A stretch of DNA of 64,000 bases from an uncultured Collinsella sp. (GTDB lineage Bacteria; Actinomycetota; Coriobacteriia; Coriobacteriales; Coriobacteriaceae), in NCBI GenBank assembly GCA_958415665.1, contig CATYZK010000002.1:115374-179373 (forward strand), given 5' to 3'. Under the pieces are notes generated by a model. The model worked only from the letters and a program-made list of their open reading frames with translations, was not told the DNA's origin and searched no databases. Below are positions 1 through 9,461 of the stretch, one piece after another. A program made the position numbers and the translations under genes. Each line of letters starts with the position of its first letter. Within the stretch, counting starts at the first letter, position 1.

Positions 1-323
1 ATGCCGCGAATTCGCACGCCAAGCTGGGCTGGAGCACGCTCACCGACTATATTATCGAACGCTGCTGTCAGCTGCCCCAGCCGGTCGTCTTTTTGGCATG
101 GGGCCGCTTTGCCCAGCAAATGGTTGAGGGCAAGCTCGCCGCGACCGGCGCGGGCAAGGCAAGCGGCAAGTTCTGCCTTGCCTCTACGCACCCCTCGCCG
201 CTTTCGGCCAACCGCGCCACGGCAGAACTCCCCGCGTTTATGGGGTCGCGCCCCTTCTCCGCTGCCAATCGGCTACTCGAACAGCAGGGCTCGACCCCCG
301 TCAACTGGACTTGCCTCGGCTAA
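1..323 (+). CDS. ung: Uracil-DNA glycosylase, C-terminal part
   Basis: This is the last 106 residues of a family 1 uracil-DNA glycosylase, which removes uracil from DNA as the first step of base excision repair. The 5' part lies outside the window. The reading frame starting at base 3 gives SHAKLGWSTLTDYII, then VVFLAWGRFAQ, then the leucine-loop motif HPSPLSA followed by a GSRPFSAANRLLEQQG segment and a terminal VNW. These match the C-terminal half of E. coli Ung in order and spacing, and HPSPLSA is the DNA-intercalating loop of the family. The gene ends at a TAA just before a hairpin shared with the convergent SDR gene. Identification is firm; only the truncation by the window edge limits it. 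Confidence 0.95.
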   Translation, partial: AANSHAKLGWSTLTDYIIERCCQLPQPVVFLAWGRFAQQMVEGKLAATGAGKASGKFCLASTHPSPLSANRATAELPAFMGSRPFSAANRLLEQQGSTPVNWTCLG

Positions 324-336
324 AAACCGATACATC

Positions 337-372
337 AAAAACGCGCCCGACGGCTTTCCATCGGGCGCGTTT
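337..372. terminator. Bidirectional terminator hairpin
   Basis: An inverted repeat with arms AAACGCGCCCGA and TCGGGCGCGTTT lies between the stop codons of the convergent ung and SDR genes. It has an A-rich 5' side and a T-run on the 3' side, so it can terminate transcription from both directions. Confidence 0.8.
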
Positions 373-373
373 C

Positions 374-1054
374 CTATTCGGGCCAAATAAATTGTGTGCG
401 GCCGGCCTCGCCGCCATCGATCAGCAGGCTCTGCCCGGTCATAAAACGGTTGGTCACGCCCACAAAGTAGATCCACTCGGCGATCTCTTGGGCGGTGGCC
501 CAGCGCTTAAGCGGCGTAAGCTCCATAATCTGGTTCCACAGGTGTTCGTCTTCCATCACGCAACGGTTAAGCGGCGTGATAACGCCGCCCGGGTCCACAC
601 TGTTGGCGATGGCCTGCGGCGCCAGGCGGTTTGCAAGGTTTTTGGTGTAGGCGATAACGCCGCCCTTGCTGGCAGCATAGGCGGGAAACTCCGATCCCGT
701 ATGTCCACTCGCCGATCCCACATTGACCACGGATTTGATAGCCGGCGCCGGCTTGGCGGCAAGTCCCTCCCCCACAAAGGCATAGCGCTCGGTCACGTTG
801 ATGGTGCCACGCAGGTTGGCAGCGATGTCGTCGGCCGAATCCTGCGTACCGGCAACATTTACGATTACCTGGGGTTCAAGGTCGTCTGGAAACGAGTCCG
901 GCTCGCGTACATCAACGATCAGATGGCGGTAGCGCTCGTGTTCGATCGCCGCCGGCAGCAGATCAAAACCCACGACCTCGTGGCCCTCGTCCAAAAAACG
1001 CTGCACGCACGCGGCTCCGATACCGCCCGAAGCGCCCGTGATCAAAACCCGCAT
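374..1054 (-). CDS. SDR-family NAD(P)-dependent oxidoreductase
   Basis: A 226-residue classical short-chain dehydrogenase/reductase. The N-terminal Rossmann motif TGASGGIG binds NAD(P), NVAG lies at the usual beta-4 position, and the catalytic pair is in YAASK, with a Ser in the preceding VGSASG. The C-terminal GQSLLIDGGE is the usual substrate-loop end. The substrate is unknown; 3-alpha-hydroxysteroid-like and sugar-nucleotide SDRs have the same layout. It starts 10 bases after the VUT transporter gene on the same strand and is probably cotranscribed with it. Nothing visible links it to queuosine metabolism. The family call is secure, the function is open. Confidence 0.9.
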   Translation of the reverse strand: MRVLITGASGGIGAACVQRFLDEGHEVVGFDLLPAAIEHERYRHLIVDVREPDSFPDDLEPQVIVNVAGTQDSADDIAANLRGTINVTERYAFVGEGLAAKPAPAIKSVVNVGSASGHTGSEFPAYAASKGGVIAYTKNLANRLAPQAIANSVDPGGVITPLNRCVMEDEHLWNQIMELTPLKRWATAQEIAEWIYFVGVTNRFMTGQSLLIDGGEAGRTQFIWPE

Positions 1055-1063
1055 ACTTGCTCC

Positions 1064-1786
1064 TTAGGCGGTTGCGTGGCGCTCGAGGTACTCGGCGCCC
1101 ACATTCTCACGCTCCCAGCCACGCACGACCTTGTAGCCCACGGGGCTCAGGAAGACCTCGCACAGCAGCTCGGCAACAGCGCCGGTCAGCGAGCACATAA
1201 GGACCTGCACCCAGGTCCAACCAAAGAACGTATGGCTCACCACAATGGCAAAGACCAGGTTGTCGATAAACTGCCCAACACCCGTGGACACATAGGAGCG
1301 GAAGGCAAAGCTCGCAAAGTTATTCTTCTTGAGCATACGGCCGAGCGACTGGTTGAGCGTGGAGTTAACCACGGCAGAAACGAGCATTGCCAACGAAGAG
1401 CCCAGCACCACGTACCAGGTGCCGCCGATGGTGGCGTTAAGGGCGGTGTTGACCTCGATCATACCCGTGTCGTAGTAGGCGCCCCACATGCCAGGCGTGA
1501 GCGAGCATGCCCAAAAGCACAGGCTCACGGCCAGGTTGACCAGCAGCGCGAGGATAGAGATTTTGATGGATGCCTTGGCGCCAAAGCGCTTGCAGATCAT
1601 GTCCTGGCACAAAAACGAAACCCAGCTCACCACAAAGCCGCAATCGAGTGCCAGATACGGCAGGCTGATAAGCTCTTTGTTGGCCAGCAGGTTCATCATG
1701 ATGACACTCACGAAAAACAGCGAAACCGTTGCCGCGGGAATGCTCCGCAACAGGACCTTGTAGTCCTCCATGACCTTCTTGATCAT
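1064..1786 (-). CDS. VUT-family transporter (YhhQ-like, probable queuosine precursor uptake)
   Basis: A 240-residue integral membrane protein with about six hydrophobic segments. Characteristic stretches are MNLLANKEL, DCGFVVSWVSFLCQDMICKRFG and GQFIDNLVFAIV, which fit the DUF165/VUT (COG1738) family. E. coli YhhQ of this family imports preQ0 and preQ1, the precursors of the tRNA nucleoside queuosine. No queuosine synthesis genes are visible nearby, in keeping with a salvage role. A purine-rich ribosome site AAAGGAG precedes the ATG. The leader carries a stable hairpin followed by an A-rich tail (separate entry) that resembles a preQ1 aptamer. The family is clear; the substrate is inferred from homologues. 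Confidence 0.85.
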   Translation of the reverse strand: MIKKVMEDYKVLLRSIPAATVSLFFVSVIMMNLLANKELISLPYLALDCGFVVSWVSFLCQDMICKRFGAKASIKISILALLVNLAVSLCFWACSLTPGMWGAYYDTGMIEVNTALNATIGGTWYVVLGSSLAMLVSAVVNSTLNQSLGRMLKKNNFASFAFRSYVSTGVGQFIDNLVFAIVVSHTFFGWTWVQVLMCSLTGAVAELLCEVFLSPVGYKVVRGWERENVGAEYLERHATA

Positions 1787-1842
1787 TATGTACTCCTTTG
1801 GTTTTAGGTTTAACGAGCAGGATATCGGACCCGAACTGCTCG
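1787..1842 (-). promoter_or_regulatory. Structured leader, candidate preQ1-I-like riboswitch
   Basis: On the minus strand a perfect 7-bp stem (CGAGCAG at 1842-1836 with CTGCTCG at 1820-1814) closes a 15-nt loop beginning TTCGGGTCC. It is followed by an A-rich tail TTAAACCTAAAACC that runs into the ribosome site AAAGGAG. The loop GGGT can pair with ACCT or ACC in the tail, forming an H-type pseudoknot next to the ribosome site. That is the architecture of translational preQ1-I aptamers, and the downstream gene is a YhhQ-like transporter. Against it, the stem and loop are longer than the usual 5 bp and 11-13 nt, and the sequence does not match the consensus base by base. Confidence 0.4.
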
Positions 1843-1906
1843 GACGTCACGGTCTTGAGACGACGGTGGGTATGATAGCCGCTCACACGGCATCAGGCAA
1901 GTAAAT

Positions 1907-1936
1907 GGCGCGGCAGCCCCGCAGGGCCACCGCGCC
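1907..1936 (-). terminator. Hairpin downstream of prfC
   Basis: Arms GGCGCGG (1907-1913) and CCGCGCC (1930-1936) form a GC-rich hairpin just after the prfC stop codon, followed on the minus strand by a short AT-rich tail. It is a plausible weak terminator separating prfC from the transporter leader. Confidence 0.5.
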
Positions 1937-1942
1937 GATGCG

Positions 1943-3556
<1,614 letters not shown>

Positions 3557-3693
3557 GCGGATCCTTTCTTGCATTGAGTGCATTACGTCGTTGTAACCGC
3601 ACTATTGTAGCCGCGAAACCTCGCCATAGGGCACCTATCAGGACAAATTCATCAGTTAGGGCCCGGGTAGCCAGCCCAATCCGAATTTGTCTC

Positions 3694-3744
3694 TTGCGTA
3701 ACTGTGCATAGTGTATATATACTGTGCTTACCGGTTATATACAC
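3694..3744 (+). promoter_or_regulatory. Promoter with overlapping palindromic operator
   Basis: A -35-like TTGCGT (3694-3699) and a -10 TATACT (3718-3723) have an 18-bp spacer. The perfect inverted repeat GTGTATAT (3711-3718) / ATATACAC (3737-3744) overlaps the -10 and the expected start site. YtrA-type GntR repressors bind GTATA-type inverted repeats of this kind, so autorepression of the downstream operon is likely. Confidence 0.7.
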
Positions 3745-3771
3745 GTGTAGCCCAACAGCTAAGGAGCCGCT

Positions 3772-4152
3772 GTGGACATCATCCTATCCAATTCGAGCGA
3801 TAAGCCTATCTACGAACAGATATCCTCGCAGGTCAAAGCCCAGATCCTTTCGGGCGCGCTCGCTGCGGGAGCCAAACTCCCCAGCATCCGCGCACTCGCG
3901 AGCGACTTGGGTGTGAGCGTCATCACCACCAAGCGCGCTTACGCCGACCTGGAGCAACTCGGCTTTATCTGCACCGTGCAGGGCAAGGGCTGTTTTGTCG
4001 CCGAGGGCAACCAGGAGCTCTTGCGCGAAAACCAGCTCTGCCATATCGAAGAGCTGCTTGCGAAAGCGGCGAACCAAGCCGAAGCCTTGGGCGTCACGCG
4101 CGACAAACTGCACGAGATGCTCGACCTGGTAGCCCCCGAAACCATGCAGTAG
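3772..4152 (+). CDS. GntR family transcriptional regulator, YtrA subfamily
   Basis: A 126-residue regulator. It has an N-terminal winged helix (PIYEQISSQVKAQILSG, then LPSIRALASDLGVS, then TTKRAYADLEQLGFI) and only a short C-terminal helical tail, the size and shape of YtrA-type repressors that control ABC exporters. It starts with GTG preceded by AAGGAG. The ABC ATPase gene follows after 23 bases, so it probably represses its own operon through the palindrome at 3711-3744. In other bacteria YtrA-type systems answer cell-envelope stress or lipid-II-binding antibiotics; the inducer here cannot be read from the sequence. Confidence 0.9.
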   Translation: MDIILSNSSDKPIYEQISSQVKAQILSGALAAGAKLPSIRALASDLGVSVITTKRAYADLEQLGFICTVQGKGCFVAEGNQELLRENQLCHIEELLAKAANQAEALGVTRDKLHEMLDLVAPETMQ

Positions 4153-4175
4153 CCATCTGCAAGAAAGGCTATACC

Positions 4176-5057
4176 ATGCAAAAGTTGCTAGAACTCAAAG
4201 GTGTATCGCGCCGCGTGAGCGACCGTTTTTCGTTGCGAGACGTCACACTCGCCGTGGAGCCCGGCCAGATCGTTGGCTTTGTGGGCGCAAATGGCGCCGG
4301 CAAGACGACGACCATTCGCGCCGCGCTTGGGCTTATAAAGCTCGATGCCGGCGAGGTGCATCTGCTTGGACAGCGCTGCGACGCCAACGCACCCGACGAG
4401 ACGCAGCGCCACCTGCGCTCCCGCGTCGGTCTTGTCCTGGACACGTGTCCCTTCCCCTCCACGCTCAAGGTGGGCCAGATCGAGAGGCTCGTAGGCCCGG
4501 CATACCCCACGTGGAGCTGCGAAACGTTCGCCGGATTCATCGACCGATTTGGCCTCGATCCCAAGACAAAGGTCAAGGACCTCTCCCGCGGCATGGGCAT
4601 GAAGCTGCAGCTCGCCTGTGCGCTCAGCCACAATGCCAAGCTGCTCGTTTTGGACGAAGCCACCGCAGGCCTTGATCCCATGGCGCGCGAGGAACTGCTC
4701 GACGAGTTGCTTGCCTTTGTCGCCGACGGCCAGCACAGCGTGCTGCTCTCGAGCCACATTACATCCGACCTCGATCGCACTGCCGACCGCGTCATCTGCA
4801 TCGATAACGGCTCGATTGTGTTTGACCTGCCGCGCGAGGACATTACCGACCGAGCCGGCATCGCCCACTGCACCCAAGCACAGGCGTCCGAGCTCATGGC
4901 TTGCGTCGAAGGCGCCCGTGCCGCCCACCACGCCTATAGCGTGGACGTGCTCGTGCCCAACCGTCGCGATGTACTCGAGGCCTTCCCCGAGATTCCCTGC
5001 GACCGGGCAACCATTGATGACTATCTTCGCCTCATGCTGAAAGGGGCTTCGAAATGA
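4176..5057 (+). CDS. ABC transporter ATP-binding protein
   Basis: A 293-residue ATPase subunit. It has Walker A GANGAGKTT, an ABC signature in the degenerate form LSRGM, Walker B LLVLDEATAGLD and an H-loop in LSSHIT. The roughly 70 residues after the ATPase core are an accessory domain as in YtrB/BcrA-type exporters. It sits between the GntR regulator and a six-helix permease, and its stop codon overlaps the permease start (ATGA), so the two are translationally coupled. Probable role: energising export of a peptide, antibiotic or lipid; the substrate is unknown. Confidence 0.92.
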   Translation: MQKLLELKGVSRRVSDRFSLRDVTLAVEPGQIVGFVGANGAGKTTTIRAALGLIKLDAGEVHLLGQRCDANAPDETQRHLRSRVGLVLDTCPFPSTLKVGQIERLVGPAYPTWSCETFAGFIDRFGLDPKTKVKDLSRGMGMKLQLACALSHNAKLLVLDEATAGLDPMAREELLDELLAFVADGQHSVLLSSHITSDLDRTADRVICIDNGSIVFDLPREDITDRAGIAHCTQAQASELMACVEGARAAHHAYSVDVLVPNRRDVLEAFPEIPCDRATIDDYLRLMLKGASK

Positions 5058-5752
5058 AACGCGCCTTTATGTCTGAGCTCGCCATCGTCCGCACGCTTGT
5101 CCCGAGCATTGCGGGCGTCGGCCTGTTCATCTTCGTCGTGCTGACCCTTGCCAACGCGACAGACGGCGATTCCGGCATGAGCGCCGGCACCTGTGCGGTC
5201 AGCGCCATGTCGCCCATCATGATCATGAGCTCGCTGGCTGGCTACGATAACCAAAACGGCTGGGAGCGCTATCGAGCAACGCTGCCGTTCTCGCGCAAGG
5301 ACATCATCTGCGCACGCTACCTGTGCATTATTGCCTTCTCGGCCGTCATGGCATGCGCGGCTACGCTTCTGAACATCCTCGCCCTTCCGTTCTTCGATCA
5401 CGTGGGCATCCCTTCGACAGGCCAGACGGTCTTTGAAATCGCAACCGCCTCGGCTGCATCAATGCTCATCTCCCTCATGATGGTGTTTTTGGCACAGCCG
5501 ATTTTCTTTCGATTTGGCCATATGGAGGCGCTGCGCCTCTCCGTCGGCCTGTTTGCCCTGCTTGGCTGCGGCACCATGGCAATGCTGAGTTCCTCCAACC
5601 CCATCAGCAACTGGCTCATGTCGATTGCTGGGGCGAATCCCGATCCTACCGTCCTTGGCTGCCTGTGCGCAGGAATCGCGCTATTAGCCCTCGTGCTATG
5701 CGCACTTAGCTGCGCCGTCAGCACCAAGGTCTACCGGGCACGCGACCTGTAG
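5054..5752 (+). CDS. ABC-2 type permease subunit
   Basis: A 232-residue protein with about six hydrophobic segments (for example AGVGLFIFVVLTLA, AFSAVMACAATLLNILAL, LCAGIALLALVLCALSCAV). A cytoplasmic loop RATLPFSRKDIICARY resembles the LPVSR..IV..K loop of ABC-2 permeases next to BcrA/YtrB-like ATPases. It overlaps the ATPase gene by four bases and closes the operon. It is probably the membrane partner of that ATPase; the substrate is unknown. Confidence 0.85.
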   Translation: MKRAFMSELAIVRTLVPSIAGVGLFIFVVLTLANATDGDSGMSAGTCAVSAMSPIMIMSSLAGYDNQNGWERYRATLPFSRKDIICARYLCIIAFSAVMACAATLLNILALPFFDHVGIPSTGQTVFEIATASAASMLISLMMVFLAQPIFFRFGHMEALRLSVGLFALLGCGTMAMLSSSNPISNWLMSIAGANPDPTVLGCLCAGIALLALVLCALSCAVSTKVYRARDL

Positions 5753-6032
5753 GCGGGCGAATCTCGGCCCACGCGGATTGCAATCGGTCGCAATCGGTCG
5801 CCCGCAATTCCGTGACAAACGGCATGTCCCCGGCTCATGCGCAACGTTCTATAATCAAAGCGTCACGGGCCTCGGCCCAATTTCGATCATCCAAGGAGAT
5901 GTCTTTTTGGTCATTGTTCTTTAGGGAACGGTCAATCGCATAGAACCATGAAAACGGCTGTCCAATGGCCGTGGTTTGTTGCGCCGTTCCGCCTCCGTCA
6001 TCTGCCACATTTGCACCTGATAGGAAAGAACA
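5753..6032 (+). other. 280-bp intergenic leader before the methyltransferase
   Basis: There is no gene here. It holds a short tandem duplication (GCAATCGGTC twice, near 5780-5799), a -10-like TATAAT at 5850-5855 with no good -35, and then a leader of about 170 nt before the methyltransferase ATG. AAGGAG near 5895 is followed by an open stretch of only 5 to 14 codons. An imperfect stem around 5950-5985 (CGGCTGTCC / GGCCGTGG) is also present. No known riboswitch was recognised. Confidence 0.35.
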
Positions 6033-6770
6033 ATGCAAACCCAGGAATCTCAATCCTTCCCAAAAGCAACCAGCTTCGACGCGGCACTCGTGCGCTCTAA
6101 GATTATGGGCCCCAATCCCCTCAAGCTCTTCGAAGAGCTGCTTCACGATGTGCATATCCCCTGCGGCGTCCGCGTCTGCGACCTTGGATCGGGCACCGGC
6201 ATTACCAGCGCCCTGCTTGCCCGCGAATACGGGTTTGACACGTACGCTGTCGATCTGTGGAGCGACCCCGTCGAAAACCGTGCGTTCTTCGATTCGCTCG
6301 GCATTCCCTGCAACACTATTCACCCTGTTAAGGCAGACGCCTCGCAGGGGCTGCCGTTTGAGCACGGCTTTTTTGATGCGGTCGTGAGCATCGACTCGTA
6401 CAACTACTACGGTCGGGACCCGCACTATCTGGACGAGCGCCTACTCCCCTACGTAAAGCAAGGCGGGATGCTCTACGTAAGCATCCCCGGCATGTTTCGC
6501 GACTGCCATGACAACCTGCCCGCCTGCCTGCTCAAATCCTGGACACCCGAGCAGCTCGACTATATGCACGACATAGCCTGGTGGCGCGCCATGATCGAGC
6601 CGACCCCCGGCGTCGAGATTGTCTCGATGCAGCCTATGCTCTGCACGGACGAAGCATGGGAAGACTGGCTCGCCTGCGACAACGAGTACGCAGCAGGCGA
6701 CCGCGCTGCCGTTGAAGCCGGCGCGCTCGAATACCTCAACACCATCGCCATTGTGCTGAGGAAGCTCTAA
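6033..6770 (+). CDS. Class I SAM-dependent methyltransferase
   Basis: A 245-residue Rossmann-fold methyltransferase. Motif I is VCDLGSGTGITSALLA near residue 50. It is followed by an acidic post-I loop (AVDLWSD) and a motif IV-like FFDAVVSIDSYNYYG. Similar proteins are annotated as generic class 11/25 methyltransferases acting on small molecules; the substrate is not evident. The start has GATAGGAAAG at good spacing. It is preceded by a long untranslated leader and followed by a strong terminator, so it is a single-gene transcript. Confidence 0.85.
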   Translation: MQTQESQSFPKATSFDAALVRSKIMGPNPLKLFEELLHDVHIPCGVRVCDLGSGTGITSALLAREYGFDTYAVDLWSDPVENRAFFDSLGIPCNTIHPVKADASQGLPFEHGFFDAVVSIDSYNYYGRDPHYLDERLLPYVKQGGMLYVSIPGMFRDCHDNLPACLLKSWTPEQLDYMHDIAWWRAMIEPTPGVEIVSMQPMLCTDEAWEDWLACDNEYAAGDRAAVEAGALEYLNTIAIVLRKL

Positions 6771-6776
6771 ACAATA

Positions 6777-6820
6777 GCCGCGCGAGGCCGGAAACAAACG
6801 GCCTCCCGCGGCGTCTTTAA
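6777..6820. terminator. Bidirectional terminator
   Basis: GCCGCGCGAGGCCG pairs with CGGCCTCCCGCGGC across an 8-nt loop (one bulge) and is followed by TCTTT. It lies between the convergent methyltransferase and ClC genes. Confidence 0.75.
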
Positions 6821-6853
6821 AAAAACTTCTGTACAACCGTAAAGCGCAATACG

Positions 6854-8143
6854 CTACTTGCGCAGCGGCTTGGGCAGCGGAATGCCGGCGGCGATGACGG
6901 CCGCGATGATCATGCAGACAATGCCCTTGAGCGGGAAGCACATAAGCAGCAGGCCCACGACCATGACCGGCTGACGCATGACCGCACCCATCGTCGATGC
7001 CGTGCAGACGGCGACGCAAAAGACCGGATCGGCGCCGGTGAGGATGGCAAGGCCATAGCCCAGGCTTACGCCCGAGAAGATAACCGGGAAGAAGTGGCCG
7101 CCACGCCAACCAAGGTTGATGAGGGCGGGCGTCAGCATGGCCTTGACCAGACCGGTCGCGATAAGCACGCCGGCGGGGATGGTCAGATAGGTCTCCATGA
7201 GCACGTCGGCCTGCGTCTCGCCGGCAAACATGGTGAAGGGCAGGACCGTGCCGCAGATGGCGAGCGCCAGACCAGCCAGCATTGCCTTGACGACAGGGCG
7301 CTCCCCTATGGCATGGGACAGTGCCTCGCTTGCATGCTCAGAGACAAAGTACAGCCAGCCGCAGACCGTACCGACGAGCGACAGGGGAATAAGCCAGGCA
7401 AGCTCGAGGTTACCCACCTGGGCAGCTTCGAACCTCGGCATGCCCATGCCGCCGCCCATAAGCTGTCCGAGCAGCAGGTAGGTACCCAGACCGCCGGCAA
7501 TCGCAATGCCGTAGACCACAGTCTTTTGCGCCTTGGGGAGCTTGATGGTGATCTCATCGGATGCGGGGTCCTCGTCGCCGTCGGCGCTACCGGCGAGCGG
7601 CGCCACAAAGCCAAAGACGGGCGCGGTAAAGAGTGCCGTCAGGGCAGCCTGGGTACCCAGCAGCGTGAGCTGTCTAAACTCGGCGCCAAAGCGACGCATG
7701 CGGTCGCCGACCCAGCTGCACAGACCCGCGATAACGCCGGTCAGGCCGGCCTCCGGTCCAATGCTGCCGCCAAACAGCAGCGGCAGCAATGCCGCAAGCG
7801 AAAGCTTGCCCAGGTTGTCGTACGGGTAGCGACCGTCTTGTTTAACCTTGGCCATCACCTGGTTGAGGTCATCGGTCTTGGTGCCCGTCATCTTTTCGTA
7901 CAGACCGATCAGCAGGCCGCCCAGCAGGCAGACGAAAAACGGGTACGGCAAAAAACCGAACGGACCGCTCGCGAGCTCGGGCGAAGCGACGCCCAGCGCG
8001 TGCGGAATCTCGGTCCACAGATAGTCGATGCCGTGCTCCATCGCAAAGAAGAACAGCCAGACCGCGGCGCCTGCGAACGCACCGGTCACGGCAACGCTCA
8101 CTAAAAACAGCGCACGGTTTTTGGGTTTTGCAAGACTATTCAT
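6854..8143 (-). CDS. ClC-family chloride channel or Cl-/H+ (or fluoride) antiporter
   Basis: A 429-residue polytopic membrane protein. It carries the ClC motif GSIGPEAGLTG (family GxGPEAG) about 125 residues in, and a second conserved region GWRGGHFFPVIFSGVSLG (family GxxGGxFxP). Roughly ten or more hydrophobic stretches cover the length, and there is no CBS domain. ClC proteins of this short type are anion channels or anion/proton antiporters. Selectivity cannot be fixed by eye; the usual GSGIP motif is not clearly present. It stands alone, convergent with the methyltransferase gene. Confidence 0.9.
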   Translation of the reverse strand: MNSLAKPKNRALFLVSVAVTGAFAGAAVWLFFFAMEHGIDYLWTEIPHALGVASPELASGPFGFLPYPFFVCLLGGLLIGLYEKMTGTKTDDLNQVMAKVKQDGRYPYDNLGKLSLAALLPLLFGGSIGPEAGLTGVIAGLCSWVGDRMRRFGAEFRQLTLLGTQAALTALFTAPVFGFVAPLAGSADGDEDPASDEITIKLPKAQKTVVYGIAIAGGLGTYLLLGQLMGGGMGMPRFEAAQVGNLELAWLIPLSLVGTVCGWLYFVSEHASEALSHAIGERPVVKAMLAGLALAICGTVLPFTMFAGETQADVLMETYLTIPAGVLIATGLVKAMLTPALINLGWRGGHFFPVIFSGVSLGYGLAILTGADPVFCVAVCTASTMGAVMRQPVMVVGLLLMCFPLKGIVCMIIAAVIAAGIPLPKPLRK

Positions 8144-8268
8144 CGGGTCCTCCCGCGGTCAAAATCGACAAGGATACGTTTTATTGTAGGGCGAGCGTTG
8201 CCCGAACGAGCCAACCGTCTGCGCCGCAAACGGCACCATTGGGAGTCATAGTGGGGCAGGCTCAAGAC

Positions 8269-8802
8269 TTATCCGTTAATAATCGAGGCAATCTCGCGCA
8301 AATCGTCGGCAAAGTAGATGCCGTGCTGGCGCTGCGGGCTCGATAAGCCCTTATCGATCATGTGTCCGAGCAGTGCCTTGAGGTCGTTGTAGTAACCGTC
8401 CAGGTTATACAGGATGCACGGAGCACTCAGGTGCCCCAACGACACCGTGGACATGACCTCGGCAATCTCCTCGAGCGTGCCCGTCCCGCCGGGAAAGGCG
8501 ATGAACGCGTCACCAAGCTCAATCATCTTGGCCTTGCGCTCGGCCATATCGCTCGTCACGATGAGGTCATCGATACCGTCATGTTGAAACTCGGCCTCGA
8601 TAAAAAAGCTCGGCTCAACACCCGTCACGTGTCCACCTGCCTCGAGTGCGCTATCGGCAAGCGAACCCATCAGGCCCGATTTGGACCCGCCGTATACCAG
8701 CGCGTGGCCGTTGGAGCCAATCCAGTTGCCCAGTTCTTGCACCGCAGGCAGAAATGCTGGGTCGTTACCAACGCTGGCACCCAGGTATACCGTGATATTC
8801 AT
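8269..8802 (-). CDS. LOG-family (TIGR00730) Rossmann-fold protein
   Basis: A 177-residue protein with the LOG signature FPGGTGTLEEI (PGGxGTxxE) and an upstream GGSKSGLMGSLADSALEAGG. Family members hydrolyse nucleoside 5'-monophosphates (cytokinin riboside 5'-monophosphate phosphoribohydrolase activity); in non-plant bacteria they are probably nucleotide-salvage or purine-nucleotide hydrolases. Length is normal. It precedes a potassium-channel gene on the same strand, whose stop codon lies about 36 bases before this gene's start. No regulatory site was recognised. Confidence 0.9.
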   Translation of the reverse strand: MNITVYLGASVGNDPAFLPAVQELGNWIGSNGHALVYGGSKSGLMGSLADSALEAGGHVTGVEPSFFIEAEFQHDGIDDLIVTSDMAERKAKMIELGDAFIAFPGGTGTLEEIAEVMSTVSLGHLSAPCILYNLDGYYNDLKALLGHMIDKGLSSPQRQHGIYFADDLREIASIING

Positions 8803-8838
8803 ATTCAGTCCCCCTCGTCGTGACGCGCGGCGCCCGTT

Positions 8839-9264
8839 CTAGCGTTGCCGGCGACGGTACTCGCGCACACGGCGCGACAGGTCGGCGAGCTCGTCGCGAT
8901 CGAGCTCTTCCAAATGCTCAAGATCGTCCATGAAGCGCGCCATGGTGTCCTTTTGGCGCAGCTTGATGAGCGTATTGCAGTAGTTCACCGCCACACCCGT
9001 GAGCATGGCGATGTAGAAGATGCTGATGACGCTCAGGACGACGGTAATCGCGCGGGCAACCGGCGTCTCGGCCGGAATATCGCCAAAGCCGATGGTCGAG
9101 ACCGTCTCAAAGCTAAACCACAGGCCATCGCCAAACGTGAGGGTCGTAGGCTCGGACAGCCAGACAGCCGTCGAGCACAGCAGGTAAAAGATAAGAAACA
9201 GGCCCGTGATGCGTGCAAAGCCAGCCTGTCGCAGCACATCGGCAAGCGTCCTCAACCTGTTCAT
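8839..9264 (-). CDS. Two-TM potassium channel protein
   Basis: A 141-residue pore protein of the Ion_trans_2 type. TM1 is GLFLIFYLLCSTAVWL, the pore helix and selectivity filter contain TIGFGD, and TM2 is ITVVLSVISIFYIAMLTGVAV. A charged helix of about 45 residues follows, with no RCK domain. The filter TIGFGD is the K+-selective signature in its bacterial TxGFGD form. The start at 9264 (MNRLRTL) is preferred because GGAAGGGG lies at good spacing; an upstream GTG/ATG stretch would overlap that site. It likely forms a tetrameric K+ channel. Confidence 0.88.
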   Translation of the reverse strand: MNRLRTLADVLRQAGFARITGLFLIFYLLCSTAVWLSEPTTLTFGDGLWFSFETVSTIGFGDIPAETPVARAITVVLSVISIFYIAMLTGVAVNYCNTLIKLRQKDTMARFMDDLEHLEELDRDELADLSRRVREYRRRQR

Positions 9265-9316
9265 TGCGACCCCTTCCACGGACAACCAATCACGTTCGCT
9301 CGGTATTGTCCCACAA

Positions 9317-9374
9317 CCGGCAGTTAGGGACGTTCCTTTTGTGCCGGCAGAAAGGGACTGTCCCCAACTGCCGG
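9317..9374. repeat. Intergenic palindrome with a GGGAC/GTCCC core
   Basis: Arms CCGGCAGTTAGGGAC (9317-9331) and GTCCCCAACTGCCGG (9360-9374) pair with one mismatch. The loop holds AAAGGGACTGTCCC, which is also the centre of the 31-bp palindromes found elsewhere in the window. It lies between the divergently transcribed K+ channel and sensor kinase genes. Confidence 0.7.
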
Positions 9375-9461
9375 GCGGGACCGTTTAGCGGTGCAGCTGC
9401 CGACCAGGTGGGCTGAGCTGGTATCCTTATGTGAAATTGTCTCGACTCGATAGGATTGCAT

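Noticed and set aside
311..1807. Long plus-strand open frame (498 codons) opposite the SDR and transporter genes
   Set aside because: It is antisense to two well-recognised genes, has no ribosome site and no family features. GC-rich codon bias commonly creates such antisense frames.
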